Shown here: piece by piece, positions 1-8,392 of the stretch
Layout: every line of letters begins with the position of its first letter
Numbering within the stretch: the stretch's first letter is position 1
From: an uncultured Lachnospiraceae bacterium
GTDB lineage: Bacteria; Bacillota; Clostridia; Lachnospirales; Lachnospiraceae
Length of the DNA: 64,000 bases
Direction of reading: 5' to 3'
Assembly: GCA_900546495.1 (NCBI GenBank)
Contig: URDN01000006.1
Span: 1-64,000 of the forward strand
Notes under the pieces: model-generated
Database searches by the model: none
Told to the model about the DNA's origin: nothing
What the model saw: the letters and a program-made list of their open reading frames with translations, nothing else
Program-made: the position numbers and the translations under genes

Positions 1-48
1 TTTCATTACGTTTTGTGCCTGAGCGAAGCGAAAGGAATGGATATAACA

Positions 49-693
49 ATGAAAATAATTATGTTAGGGGCACCAGGTGCCGGCAAAGGAACTCAGGCAA
101 AAAAGATTTCAGATAAATTTGCCATTCCACATATTTCAACAGGAGATATTTTCCGTGCCAATATTAAAAATGGTACAGAACTTGGAAAGAAAGCAAAAAC
201 ATACATGGATCAGGGGCTGTTAGTTCCGGATGAACTGACCTGTGATCTTGTTGTTGACCGTATTTCTGAAGATGACTGCAAAGACGGATTTATTTTGGAT
301 GGTTTTCCGAGAACAATTCCGCAGGCAAAGTGCCTGACAGAAGCATTAAATGCGCGTAATGAGAAAATAGATTATGCCATTAATGTAGATGTACCGGATG
401 AGAATATCATCACCAGAATGTCTGGAAGAAGAGCATGCTTAAACTGTGGTGCGACATATCATATTGTAAATATTCCGACCAAGAAACCGGGAATTTGCGA
501 CCGTTGTGGAGAGCCGGTTGTACTTCGTGACGATGATCAGCCGGAGACAGTAAAAAAACGTCTGGATGTATATCATGCACAGACAAAACCTCTGATCGAT
601 TATTATGGTGATCAGGGTATCTTAAAAACAGTAGACGGAACTCAGCCGATGGAGACTGTTTTTGAAGAAATCGTGAAAATGTTAGAAGCTTAA
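49..693 (+). CDS. adk: Adenylate kinase
   Basis: Adenylate kinase interconverts ATP + AMP and 2 ADP in the cytoplasm. The protein is 214 residues, the usual long-form size. It opens with the P-loop [10 protein letters not shown] and has the AMP-site DGFPRT. The LID carries a four-cysteine zinc site (CLNC ... CDRC), typical of Gram-positive enzymes. I chose the ATG at 49 because AAAGGA at 31-36 serves as ribosome binding site and the protein then starts directly with the family's [14 protein letters not shown] at 13 and an ATG at 37 are in frame but less likely. It is first in this part of the ribosomal superoperon; secY would be expected just outside the window. Confidence 0.97.
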   Translation: MKIIMLGAPGAGKGTQAKKISDKFAIPHISTGDIFRANIKNGTELGKKAKTYMDQGLLVPDELTCDLVVDRISEDDCKDGFILDGFPRTIPQAKCLTEALNARNEKIDYAINVDVPDENIITRMSGRRACLNCGATYHIVNIPTKKPGICDRCGEPVVLRDDDQPETVKKRLDVYHAQTKPLIDYYGDQGILKTVDGTQPMETVFEEIVKMLEA

Positions 694-714
694 AGCTCCA
701 GAATGGAGGAAAAC

Positions 715-1512
715 ATGTCAGTAACTATTAAATCTGAACGTGAAATAGAGTTGATCCGCAAGTCTTGCCATATCATTGCCAAGATTCATCAGGATCTTGG
801 CAATGAGCTGAAAGCAGGAATGTCCACCCTGGAAGTTGACAGCATGGCAGAAGACATGATCCGAAGTTATGGCTGCGTACCGAACTTTAAAAATTACGGT
901 GGTTTTCCGGGATCCGTGTGTGTATCAATCAACAATGAAGTCGTTCACGGTATTCCGTCAGCAAAAAGAATTATTCAGGATGGTGATATTGTAAGTCTTG
1001 ATATGGGTTGTATCTATAAGGGATATCATTCCGATGCTGCAAGAACTCATGCGATCGGTGAGGTTTCAGAGGAAGCCAGATTGCTGATCGAACGTACAAG
1101 ACAGAGCTTTTTTGAAGGAATCAAGTATGCAAAAGCTGGAAATCACCTTCATCAGATTTCCAATGCAATCGGAGCATACTGTGAGAAATTCGGTTATGGT
1201 GTGGTAAGAGATCTGGTAGGTCATGGTGTAGGCTGTGAATTGCATGAAGATCCGCAGATCCCGAATTTTGTTCAGAAAAGCAGAGGTATCCGTCTGCGTC
1301 CGGGTATGACATTGGCGATTGAGCCGATGGTCAATGCAGGTCGTTATGATGTGGAATGGACCGATGATGACTGGACCGTTATCACAGAAGACGGTTCCCT
1401 TTCTGCTCATTATGAGAATACGATTCTGATTACAGACGGCGAGCCGGAGATTCTGACATTGACAGAGGATGAGCGTGTTCTGATGCAGAATGGAGGACTG
1501 GGATGCGAGTAG
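715..1512 (+). CDS. map: Methionine aminopeptidase, type I
   Basis: Removes the initiator methionine from nascent proteins. The 265-residue protein has the pita-bread fold ligands in order: Asp in SLDMG, Asp in HSDAAR, His in VGHGVG, Glu in AIEPM and Glu in HYENT, plus the substrate His in NEVVHG. The ATG at 715 is preferred over the one at 703 because the latter lies within the ribosome binding site GGAGG. It follows adk by 21 bases and overlaps the next gene by 10 bases, so it is translationally coupled within the operon. Confidence 0.96.
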   Translation: MSVTIKSEREIELIRKSCHIIAKIHQDLGNELKAGMSTLEVDSMAEDMIRSYGCVPNFKNYGGFPGSVCVSINNEVVHGIPSAKRIIQDGDIVSLDMGCIYKGYHSDAARTHAIGEVSEEARLLIERTRQSFFEGIKYAKAGNHLHQISNAIGAYCEKFGYGVVRDLVGHGVGCELHEDPQIPNFVQKSRGIRLRPGMTLAIEPMVNAGRYDVEWTDDDWTVITEDGSLSAHYENTILITDGEPEILTLTEDERVLMQNGGLGCE

Positions 1513-1778
1513 AACTGGCATTGTCACTGGCAGGACACGATAAGGGGCATTATTATGTCATTTTGCGTGAAGAAGGGGATTTTGTCTATGTAGCAGATGG
1601 CACTCTGAAGCTGTGTGAGCAGCCGAAGAAGAAAAACTGCAGACATATTCAGCGAATCAAAAAACTGTCGGCAGAGGTGACAGAACTTCTTTTGAATCAG
1701 GAAGATTGGAATGATCTGAATGTAAAGCGGGCACTGAAGCTGTATCAACAGCGTATCCAAAATACAGTAGAACAATAA
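1503..1778 (+). CDS. KOW-domain RNA-binding protein (L14e-like)
   Basis: Small basic protein of 91 residues belonging to the KOW-domain family often found between map and infA in Clostridia. The N-terminal part (about residues 1-45) resembles the KOW/L14e beta-barrel, with [10 protein letters not shown] followed by ADGTLK. The C-terminal half is lysine-rich and probably helical. Its start overlaps the end of map by 10 bases. The family role is not firmly known; association with the ribosome is inferred from the fold and the constant position in the ribosomal operon. Confidence 0.8.
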   Translation: MRVELALSLAGHDKGHYYVILREEGDFVYVADGTLKLCEQPKKKNCRHIQRIKKLSAEVTELLLNQEDWNDLNVKRALKLYQQRIQNTVEQ

Positions 1779-1792
1779 CAGGAGGCAAATCA

Positions 1793-2011
1793 ATGTCAAA
1801 AGCAGATGTAATTGAAATGACCGGAACAGTTGTAGAGAAACTTCCGAATGCGATGTTTCAGGTAGAATTGGAAAACGGTCATCAGGTACTTGCTCATATC
1901 AGCGGTAAATTACGTACAAACTTTATTCGTATTTTACCGGGTGATCAGGTGAAAGTAGCACTTTCTCCGTATGATCTGACAAAAGGCAGAATTACCTGGA
2001 GAGATAAATAG
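1793..2011 (+). CDS. infA: Translation initiation factor IF-1
   Basis: IF-1 binds the 30S A site during initiation. The 72-residue length and the S1/OB-fold sequence (start [11 protein letters not shown], then [11 protein letters not shown], and end ITWRDK) are fully typical. Ribosome binding site AGGAGG lies 8 bases upstream. It is followed by a 209-base gap containing its own promoter and hairpin before rpmJ, so the operon may be internally insulated here. Confidence 0.98.
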   Translation: MSKADVIEMTGTVVEKLPNAMFQVELENGHQVLAHISGKLRTNFIRILPGDQVKVALSPYDLTKGRITWRDK

Positions 2012-2073
2012 AACGCGGAACTTTTAAGTATTTATTTTTGTACAAAAAGAGTATAAAAAACTTAAAAAATATG

Positions 2074-2102
2074 TTGCAATAAGGAATACTCCATGCTATA
2101 AT
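2074..2102 (+). promoter_or_regulatory. Internal sigma-A promoter before rpmJ
   Basis: TTGCAA at 2074-2079, a 17-base spacer and a perfect TATAAT at 2097-2102. The -10 lies inside the left arm of the hairpin at 2088-2197, so transcripts starting here would lack that arm. Confidence 0.75.
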
Positions 2103-2197
2103 ACCCAATGACGCTTTTGGAGAACCAAGGGAATATTATGTATATTGCCTGGCTTCTATTCACAAAACGAAAAGGCTTTATAGTATGGAGTTTTTTT
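2088..2197 (+). terminator. Long-loop terminator-like hairpin, infA-rpmJ gap
   Basis: The left arm ACTCCATGCTATAA (2088-2101) pairs over 14 positions (one G-U) with TTATAGTATGGAGT (2178-2191), closing a 76-base loop and running into T7 (2191-2197). Only read-through RNA from infA contains both arms; RNA from the internal promoter would not. This suggests a terminator that acts on upstream transcripts only. That reading is inference. Confidence 0.55.
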
Positions 2198-2220
2198 GTT
2201 TAAGGAAAGGAGGATTTGCT

Positions 2221-2334
2221 GTGAAGGTAAGATCATCAGTTAAACCTATTTGCGAAAAATGCAAAGTAATTAAAAGAAAAGGAAGCATCAGAATTATCTG
2301 TGAAAATCCGAAGCACAAACAGAGACAGGGTTAA
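2221..2334 (+). CDS. rpmJ: 50S ribosomal protein L36
   Basis: 37-residue zinc-binding L36 of the C+ type: C-x2-C (CEKC), then a Cys (IICEN) and His (KHKQ) completing the zinc site. The start is GTG at 2221, preceded by AAGGAGG at 2206-2212. The length and sequence match the family exactly. It sits between its own promoter/terminator element and the long structured leader of rpsM. Confidence 0.96.
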   Translation: MKVRSSVKPICEKCKVIKRKGSIRIICENPKHKQRQG

Positions 2335-2690
2335 TCATTCTTTAAATAGATGATGAGAGCAGGTTGGAGACAACGCGAAACTGCTAATCCGTTCCTCCAT
2401 GGAGCACTCTGCCACAGAGTACCAATTTGGAACAGGATCTGTTTGAATCAGAAGGGATTACAGCGTCTCCTGAAATTTTCCGGATGTGCGGCTGCAGCAA
2501 GATTCCCTCTGGATTTTGCTGTTCATGGCGGAAGATAAAATGACACTGTAATGTTTCTATTATATATAGAAGCATTTATGAACAGCTGATACAGATTGTG
2601 CACACATTTCAGGCCGAATAATCCGGAGCTGCATAAAATGTATCGGAATGTAACTAAGAAAACGAAATCATTATGGAGGTGTAAACACAC
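2335..2690 (+). ncRNA. Structured leader between rpmJ and rpsM
   Basis: 356 bases without a convincing gene. Several hairpins are visible: AGCAG-GTTG capped by a GAGA tetraloop (2358-2385), ACTCTG-CCA-CAGAGT (2406-2420), AACAG-GAT-CTGTT (2431-2443) and an 11-pair stem at 2550-2576 with loop TATAT. The ribosome binding site of rpsM (GGAGG, about 2674) follows. Location in front of rpsM-rpsK-rpsD suggests a ribosomal protein autoregulatory leader. No match to a known class could be made by eye. Confidence 0.5.
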
Positions 2691-3059
2691 ATGGCTCGTA
2701 TTGCAGGTGTAGATTTACCAAGAGAAAAACGTGTAGAGATTGGCTTGACTTATATTTATGGTATTGGCGTTGCAAGTTCCAATCGTATTCTTGCAGAAGC
2801 AAAAGTTGATCCTAATATCCGCTGCAAAGACTTAACAGATGATGATGTTAAGAAAATCAGTGCAGTAATCGATGAGTCTCAGACAGTAGAGGGTGACTTA
2901 AGAAGAGAAGTTGCTATGAACATCAAGAGACTTCAGGAGATTGGATGCTATCGTGGTATCCGTCACAGAAAAGGACTTCCGGTTCGTGGTCAGAAAACAA
3001 AGACCAACGCCAGAACAAGAAAAGGTCCGAAGAGAACAGTAGCAAATAAGAAAAAATAA
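2691..3059 (+). CDS. rpsM: 30S ribosomal protein S13
   Basis: 122-residue S13, a head protein contacting the P-site tRNA and bridging subunits. Characteristic [10 protein letters not shown] start, helix-two-turn-helix YGIGVASS and the basic tail [23 protein letters not shown] ribosome binding site upstream. First gene after the long leader; followed by rpsK after 82 bases containing another hairpin. Confidence 0.98.
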   Translation: MARIAGVDLPREKRVEIGLTYIYGIGVASSNRILAEAKVDPNIRCKDLTDDDVKKISAVIDESQTVEGDLRREVAMNIKRLQEIGCYRGIRHRKGLPVRGQKTKTNARTRKGPKRTVANKKK

Positions 3060-3103
3060 TGCATTGAGATAGAAAGGTCGTCATGAAGACAGACCGCAAT
3101 GTA
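3060..3103 (+). promoter_or_regulatory. Hairpin in rpsM-rpsK gap
   Basis: Nested stem: TGCATTG (3060-3066) with CAATGTA (3097-3103, one G-U), and inside it GGTC-GTC (3076-3082) with GAC-A-GACC (3088-3095), closing an ATGAA loop. There is no T-run afterwards, so it is more likely a processing or regulatory stem than a terminator. Confidence 0.45.
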
Positions 3104-3141
3104 TTTTGACAAAAATCTGTAGAAAGTAGGTTAGTTTAATT

Positions 3142-3537
3142 ATGGCTAAGAAAGTTACAAAGAAAGTGACTAAAAAGCGTGTAAAGAAAAACGTTGAACG
3201 TGGACAGGCACATATTCAGTCTTCTTTCAATAATACAATCGTTACATTGACAGACGCTGAAGGCAATGCTTTATCATGGGCAAGTGCCGGTGGTCTTGGA
3301 TTTAGAGGTTCAAGAAAATCTACTCCTTATGCTGCACAGATGGCAGCAGAGACTGCTACAAAAGCAGCGCTCATTCATGGTCTTAAAACAGTAGACGTAT
3401 TCGTAAAAGGACCGGGTTCAGGAAGAGAAGCAGCTATCCGTGCTCTTTCCGCAAGCGGCCTTGAAGTAACAAGTATCACAGACGTTACTCCGGTACCTCA
3501 CAACGGTTGTCGTCCGCCAAAACGTAGAAGAGTCTAA
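3142..3537 (+). CDS. rpsK: 30S ribosomal protein S11
   Basis: 131-residue S11, a platform protein near the mRNA exit. Typical motifs are [43 protein letters not shown] and the C-terminal [17 protein letters not shown] (given in part). The N-terminal extension is lysine-rich. It ends 19 bases before rpsD, with an AGGAGG ribosome binding site between them. Confidence 0.98.
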   Translation: MAKKVTKKVTKKRVKKNVERGQAHIQSSFNNTIVTLTDAEGNALSWASAGGLGFRGSRKSTPYAAQMAAETATKAALIHGLKTVDVFVKGPGSGREAAIRALSASGLEVTSITDVTPVPHNGCRPPKRRRV

Positions 3538-3556
3538 TTAGGAGGTGTAGTCTGAG

Positions 3557-4150
3557 ATGGCAGTAAATAGAGTACCTGTTCTTAAAAGATGCAGATCCCT
3601 TGGTATGGATCCGATTTATTTAGGAATTGATAAAAAATCAAATAGACAGTCAAAAAGAGCAAACAAGAAGATCTCTGAGTATGGTCTTCAGTTAAGAGAA
3701 AAACAGAAAGCAAAATTCATCTACGGAGTTCTGGAGAAACCTTTCCACAACTACTATGAGAAAGCTGATAGAATGAAAGGCATGACTGGTGCAAACCTCA
3801 TGACAATTCTTGAGAGCAGACTTGACAATGTAGTATTCCGTCTTGGATTAGCTAGAACAAGAAAAGAAGCTAGACAGATTGTTGATCACAAGCATGTATT
3901 AGTAAACGGAAAATGTGTAAACATCCCGTCTTACTTAGTAAAAGCTGGTGACATAATCGAAATCAAAGAGAACGCTAAAAGCTCTCAGAGATATAAAGAT
4001 ATCCTTGAGGTAACAGCAGGTCGTCTCGTTCCGGAATGGCTTGATGTTGATCAGGAGAACCTGAAAGGCGAAGTTAAAGAGTTACCGACACGCGAGATGA
4101 TCGATGTACCGGTAGACGAGATGCTTATCGTCGAGTTATATTCTAAATAA
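3557..4150 (+). CDS. rpsD: 30S ribosomal protein S4
   Basis: 197-residue S4, a primary 16S rRNA-binding assembly protein and autogenous translational regulator in several bacteria. The S4 RNA-binding domain is seen at about residues 88-150 ([20 protein letters not shown]). The N-terminal cysteine cluster of the zinc-binding S4 type is absent, so this is the zinc-free form. Its position between rpsK and rpoA is the common clostridial order, unlike Bacillus where rpsD is elsewhere. Confidence 0.97.
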   Translation: MAVNRVPVLKRCRSLGMDPIYLGIDKKSNRQSKRANKKISEYGLQLREKQKAKFIYGVLEKPFHNYYEKADRMKGMTGANLMTILESRLDNVVFRLGLARTRKEARQIVDHKHVLVNGKCVNIPSYLVKAGDIIEIKENAKSSQRYKDILEVTAGRLVPEWLDVDQENLKGEVKELPTREMIDVPVDEMLIVELYSK

Positions 4151-4180
4151 TCATGTAGGCAACGAGCAGTGCCGAATTTG

Positions 4181-4229
4181 CACAAAAATCAGACGCTTCA
4201 TGGCATCATGCAGGCGGATGATTTTTGTG
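4181..4229 (+). promoter_or_regulatory. 11-bp perfect hairpin in front of rpoA
   Basis: CACAAAAATCA (4181-4191) is perfectly complementary to TGATTTTTGTG (4219-4229), with a 27-base loop. No T-run follows. It lies 50 bases before the rpoA start and is placed to affect read-through or RNA cleavage between rpsD and rpoA. Confidence 0.5.
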
Positions 4230-4278
4230 TCTTAAAATAAAAGCACTGATTAGTATAAAATTTAAGGAGGGACGTACA

Positions 4279-5238
4279 GTGTTCGATTTCGAAAAACCAA
4301 AAATTGAGATTGCTGAAATTTCAGAAGACAAAAAGTATGGCAAATTTGTCGTAGAGCCACTCGAAAGAGGTTACGGCATTACTCTTGGTAATTCCCTGAG
4401 AAGAATCATGCTTTCTTCATTGCCGGGAGCAGCAGTTAGTCAGGTAAAAATTGATGGTGTTTTACATGAGTTCAGCTCAATCCCAGGTGTTAAAGAGGAT
4501 GTTACTGAGATCATCATGAACATCAAAAATTTGGCTTTAAAGAATACCAGTCCGACAAATGAATCTAAAGTTGCTTACATTGAATTTGAAGGTGAAGGCG
4601 TTGTTACTGCAGCTGATATCCAGGCTGATCCGGATATCCAGATCATGAACCCGGATCTTGTAATTGCTCACTTAAACGGTGGTGTAGATTCCAAATTATA
4701 CATGGAACTGACAATTACAAAAGGACGTGGATACGTAAGCTCAGATAAAAACAAAGGCGAAGATGTACCGATCGGCGTTATTGCTGTAGATGCAATCTAC
4801 ACACCGGTTGATCGTGTAAACCTGACAATTCAGAATACACGTGTAGGTCAGATCACTGACTATGATAAACTTACATTAGATGTTCATACAAACGGAACAC
4901 TTGAGCCGGATGAGGCTGTCAGCCTTGCTGCAAAAGTATTAAGCGAGCATCTGAATCTCTTCATCGACCTGTCTGAGAATGCTAAGACAGCAGAAGTCAT
5001 GATCGAGAAAGAAGACAACGCAAAAGAGAAAGTTCTGGAAATGAATATTGATGAGCTTGAATTATCCGTTCGTTCTTACAACTGCCTGAAGAGAGCTGGA
5101 ATCAACACTGTAGAAGAGTTGACAAATAGAACACCGGAAGACATGATGAAAGTTCGTAATCTTGGACGCAAGTCTTTAGAAGAAGTACTGGCAAAATTAA
5201 AAGAGTTAGGCTTACAGCTCAATCAGGGCGAAGAATAA
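4279..5238 (+). CDS. rpoA: RNA polymerase alpha subunit
   Basis: 319-residue alpha subunit. The N-terminal assembly domain has [20 protein letters not shown] (20-residue core), and the C-terminal domain (about 245-310) has the UP-element and activator surface [12 protein letters not shown] and [12 protein letters not shown]. The GTG at 4279 is chosen because AAGGAGG at 4264-4270 is properly spaced and the protein then begins FDFEKPKIE as in relatives; upstream in-frame codons cross the hairpin and lack a binding site. Confidence 0.97.
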   Translation: MFDFEKPKIEIAEISEDKKYGKFVVEPLERGYGITLGNSLRRIMLSSLPGAAVSQVKIDGVLHEFSSIPGVKEDVTEIIMNIKNLALKNTSPTNESKVAYIEFEGEGVVTAADIQADPDIQIMNPDLVIAHLNGGVDSKLYMELTITKGRGYVSSDKNKGEDVPIGVIAVDAIYTPVDRVNLTIQNTRVGQITDYDKLTLDVHTNGTLEPDEAVSLAAKVLSEHLNLFIDLSENAKTAEVMIEKEDNAKEKVLEMNIDELELSVRSYNCLKRAGINTVEELTNRTPEDMMKVRNLGRKSLEEVLAKLKELGLQLNQGEE

Positions 5239-5276
5239 TTCTTTTATATAACTCATTAATAGGCAGAGGATATAAG

Positions 5277-5359
5277 ACCGATGTGCGTTAATCTGTCGTC
5301 ATTCATGAGTGGAGGAATATCAACAGGGCAGACAGATGTCTCCCCGCATCACATTCGGT
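5277..5359 (+). promoter_or_regulatory. Nested RNA stems in rpoA-rplQ gap
   Basis: Within the 175-base gap, ACCGATGTG (5277-5285) pairs with CACATTCGGT (5350-5359) with a one-base bulge. Inside that, ATCTGTC (5291-5297) pairs perfectly with GACAGAT (5331-5337). The inner loop carries GGAGGAATATC but no good reading frame. It looks like a leader for rplQ; possible L17 autoregulation is inference only. Confidence 0.45.
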
Positions 5360-5413
5360 ATCTAAGACCAAAGAGCGTTGCCGGATGAACCACAATAATG
5401 GAGGGCTATTAAA

Positions 5414-5938
5414 ATGGCAAAATATCGTAAATTAGGAAGAACATCTTCCCAGAGAAAAGCATTAATCAGAAGTCAGGTAACTGCATTACTTCACAACGGA
5501 AGAATCATCACAACAGAGGCTAGAGCGAAAGAAGTTCGTAAAGTAGCTGAAGGCCTGATCGCATCTGCAGTAAAAGAGTGCGATAACTTCGAAGAAGTTA
5601 CTGTAAAAGCTAAAGTTGCTCGTAAAGACAGCGAAGGCAAAAGAGTAAAAGAAGTTGTAGATGGTAAAAAAGTTACTGTTTATGATGAAGTTGAGAAAAC
5701 AATCAAGAAAGATATGCCATCCCGTCTTCATGCAAGAAGAGAGATGCTGAAAGTTCTTTACCCTGTAACAGAGACAGGCGCAAAGAAAAAAGATACTAAA
5801 GAGGTTGATTTAGTAGATAAATTATTTACAGAGATCGCACCAAAATACAAAGATCGTAACGGTGGATATACAAGAATCGTTAAAATCGGTCTTCGTAAAG
5901 GTGACGGAGCAATGGAAGTTGTTCTTGAGTTAGTATAA
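5414..5938 (+). CDS. rplQ: 50S ribosomal protein L17, enlarged
   Basis: L17 of 174 residues, against about 116-130 in most bacteria. The N-terminal MAKYRKLGRTSSQRKAL and the C-terminal NGGYTRIVKIGLRKGDGA are standard. Between the first helix region and the LHARRE motif there is an extra segment of roughly 50 residues (about 54-104), rich in Lys, Glu and Val. The frame is continuous and codon use is uniform, so this is a true insertion and not a frameshift. Last gene of the operon; a strong terminator follows 19 bases later. Confidence 0.95.
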   Translation: MAKYRKLGRTSSQRKALIRSQVTALLHNGRIITTEARAKEVRKVAEGLIASAVKECDNFEEVTVKAKVARKDSEGKRVKEVVDGKKVTVYDEVEKTIKKDMPSRLHARREMLKVLYPVTETGAKKKDTKEVDLVDKLFTEIAPKYKDRNGGYTRIVKIGLRKGDGAMEVVLELV

Positions 5939-5957
5939 GAAACATAAGTACTTCATG

Positions 5958-5992
5958 GAGTCATACGAAAAAAATTTCGTATGACTCTTTTT
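5958..5992 (+). terminator. Terminator of the ribosomal operon
   Basis: GAGTCATACGAAA (5958-5970) pairs perfectly with TTTCGTATGACTC (5975-5987), followed by T5. It ends the rpsM-rplQ unit. Confidence 0.93.
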
Positions 5993-6413
5993 ATGTTATA
6001 AGCAACAAAAACCAGAATTGTGAACATTGTATTTTTTAAATTGTGTGAGGTTTAGAAATAAAAAATGATAAATATTCATAATGTAAAGCATATTTTGTCA
6101 AATTTTTAAGAAATTTTATCTGGGGAGTTTGCATAAAAACCTTGTTAATAAATTGTTAATAGTCCACAGTTCTTGTGCACATGACACGAAAGAGTATTTA
6201 AATGTTTTAGTAAAGTGTGCGGATTGCACATTTCCAATTGGTAATACGTGAATGAAATGATATATTAATAAGTTTTTGTTATTATAAAGTAGTTTTTTAC
6301 TATTGGAAATGTGATAAATCATATTGTATTATAAGCATGTGCTTAAGAAAGTACAACGCATAGGGAATAAATAATTAATAAAGGGAATAATTAGAAAGAA
6401 TGGGGGAATTCAT
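5993..6413 (+). other. Long AT-rich upstream region of the zinc-ribbon gene
   Basis: 421 bases without a gene. It contains a perfect 12-base inverted repeat, CACATTTCCAAT (6227-6238) and ATTGGAAATGTG (6302-6313), 63 bases apart. The region just before the next start carries a purine-rich ribosome binding tract (AATGGGGGAATTC). Very AT-rich sequence offers several weak -10-like boxes, and I could not pick one promoter with confidence. Confidence 0.45.
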
Positions 6414-6587
6414 ATGAGAAGTACGGAAAACAAAAAAGTAACTGTTGCAGCAGTAGACAGCAAATATCGTTGTAACTTATGTGGACACCTTACAAATAAT
6501 TTTGGTCATCGTTGCCCACAGTGTGGAACAGTCATTTCTGTTTACACTGCAACAGACGTAACCTTTGATGCTACTTCATATCGATAA
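6414..6587 (+). CDS. 57-residue zinc-ribbon protein
   Basis: Short gene below usual length cut-offs. The start is ATG at 6414 after a GGGGGAAT tract, and the stop is TAA at 6585. The centre has two C-x2-C knuckles (CNLCG at 20-24 and CPQCG at 34-38) separated by about 10 residues, the pattern of a rubredoxin-like or zinc-ribbon fold. The tail is Thr/Tyr-rich and uncharged. It stands alone with a 421-base upstream region and its own terminator (6721-6748), which argues for a real, possibly well-expressed gene. Function unknown; metal binding is inferred from the cysteines. Confidence 0.75.
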   Translation: MRSTENKKVTVAAVDSKYRCNLCGHLTNNFGHRCPQCGTVISVYTATDVTFDATSYR

Positions 6588-6720
6588 GAAGTAGCACAAC
6601 AAATTAGTAATTTTCAAATACCAATATAATTACCAAACCTTCATGTTCGTGTAGAAGGGAAGCTGCACGATCAAAAACCTAACTCTTTATATACTTTGTC
6701 CGAAGTATGAAACAGAAAAA

Positions 6721-6748
6721 AGAAGCGGAATGAACCGCTTCTTTTTTT
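6721..6748 (+). terminator. Terminator after the zinc-ribbon gene
   Basis: AGAAGCGG, loop AATGAA, CCGCTTCT, then T6. The 133 bases between the stop codon and this hairpin contain no other gene. Confidence 0.9.
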
Positions 6749-6850
6749 GTGCAATTTTTATGCAACGTTTTTGTAATACTACACTGGCATCTGATTCTTG
6801 CAATCTTACAATCTTGTATTATTATATTTTTGTACACTTACATTATTAGT

Positions 6851-8392
6851 TTACAGTGCAGACAGGTCAAGCTTGTCAAAATCTTCCACCAGACTCTGTG
6901 CAATCCCTGTGATGATCTCCAGATCACGTACTGTCTGTCCCTCCAGATTTAATACCATAACCGGATCATGCAGAGAGGCTCTCAGAAGCATCCAGCCGGT
7001 GCATACACCGGAGAAGCGGATTCTTACACCCTCATAGGCAGTTGGAAGCTCAAAACCGGACTCAGAAGCTCTGGTCCTGAACTCTGCCAAAACACGGGAG
7101 CCATAGCTGTGGAAATCTTCTGTAAGGATTGGAAAACGTACTTCGCGGTCTGCATATTCTGTGCTGAGACCGGAAATAAAGTGATCAATAGTCTTTCCTT
7201 CCCGTTTTGCTTTTGCAACAGCGATTACCAGTTTGACAGCAAGATAAGCACCATCATCCAGATAATAATTCTCTTTCAGGCAACCATGCCCGGAGGTTTC
7301 CATAGCCAGTGGACTTATAATACCTTCCGCATTGAGTTCCTTACATTTATTGATGACATTTTTGTAGCCACGCATATAGGGCAGATGCTTCAGACCAAGT
7401 TCTTTTTCCAGAAAATCTGTCAGACGGTCAGAAGTAACGGAATCCGTGATGATTGTGCTGCCAGGATAATCCGGTGCCAGAATAGCTGCGATCATAGCGA
7501 TAATGGAATCGCGGTTGATCGGTGTTCCATCGGACAATACAGCGGACATACGGTCTACATCCGTATCAAAGATCAGCCCCAGATCGGCACCAGCGGCAAC
7601 GGTTGCATCACAAATTGCTTTCATGGCATCTTTGTTTTCCGGATTAGGAATGTGATTCGGGAAAGTGCCGTCCGGATCAAGGAAATTACTTCCGGTTGTG
7701 TCGGCACCCAGCTCATTTAATACTTCGTTTACAAAGAATCCACCGGCACCGTTTCCTGCATCTACAACAATCTTTAACCCTTTTAATGGTTCGTCATAAT
7801 TTTCAGCATTTACGCCATCGCAGATTTTCATACACAGATTTGCACTATAGAGTGAGATCAGTTCAAATTCCGTCAGGCGGTTGCAGTCTGTCGGCAATGG
7901 TCTGGTCAGTGCATCTGTTGCTACCTGATCTGCCAGTCCTGCGGCAATTTCAAGAATGGCAGTAATATCATCGTGTTCCAGTCCACCGTCTTTGTCAAAA
8001 AATTTCAGCCCGTTTCTGTTAAATGGAAGATGGCTTGCGGTAATCATGCAGGCACCATCGTACCGTGTCTCCGGATACACAATGGACATGAACATAGCAG
8101 GTGTGGAAGCCATGCCACAATCGGATACGTAGATGCCCTCGTCTAACATACCCATCATAGCCTGCTTTTTCAGCTCAGGACCAGTGATTCTGGAGTCTGT
8201 ACCGATACCGATGATACATTCGTCCGGCTTGATATTTTTCTTTTTCAAAAGCCAGATGGCGAATGCGCGACCGATCAGGTACGCTGCTTCGGAAGTCAGT
8301 GTGACATGCTCATTTTCGATGCCTTCGCATGCGATGCCTCTTACATCGCTGCCGTTTTGCAGCTTCAGTAATTCAGTTTTACTCATTGACAT
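6851..8392 (-). CDS. Phosphoglucomutase/phosphomannomutase family protein
   Basis: Alpha-D-phosphohexomutase of 513 residues; the family moves phosphate between C1 and C6 of glucose or mannose phosphates for cell-wall and polysaccharide precursors. Visible sites are the phosphoserine loop TASHLPFNRNG, the metal loop DTDVDR (usually DGDGDR) and the sugar loop ETSGH. The usual C-terminal phosphate loop (R-S-T-E-P type) is replaced by RFSGVCTGWMLLRAS, so this is a divergent subfamily and the substrate is uncertain. AAGGAG lies 11 bases before the start. It is transcribed divergently from the fatty acid carrier. Confidence 0.85.
   Translation of the reverse strand: MSMSKTELLKLQNGSDVRGIACEGIENEHVTLTSEAAYLIGRAFAIWLLKKKNIKPDECIIGIGTDSRITGPELKKQAMMGMLDEGIYVSDCGMASTPAMFMSIVYPETRYDGACMITASHLPFNRNGLKFFDKDGGLEHDDITAILEIAAGLADQVATDALTRPLPTDCNRLTEFELISLYSANLCMKICDGVNAENYDEPLKGLKIVVDAGNGAGGFFVNEVLNELGADTTGSNFLDPDGTFPNHIPNPENKDAMKAICDATVAAGADLGLIFDTDVDRMSAVLSDGTPINRDSIIAMIAAILAPDYPGSTIITDSVTSDRLTDFLEKELGLKHLPYMRGYKNVINKCKELNAEGIISPLAMETSGHGCLKENYYLDDGAYLAVKLVIAVAKAKREGKTIDHFISGLSTEYADREVRFPILTEDFHSYGSRVLAEFRTRASESGFELPTAYEGVRIRFSGVCTGWMLLRASLHDPVMVLNLEGQTVRDLEIITGIAQSLVEDFDKLDLSAL

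Noticed and set aside
1066..1527. 153-codon minus-strand frame over map
   Set aside because: Antisense shadow of a conserved enzyme; no start signals.
2350..2538. 62-codon open frame between rpmJ and rpsM
   Set aside because: No ribosome binding site, and the interval is explained by several RNA hairpins; composition is unlike neighbouring ribosomal proteins.
6968..7720. 250-codon open frame on the plus strand
   Set aside because: It lies wholly antisense to the phosphohexomutase gene, has no ribosome binding site and reads as low-quality protein.
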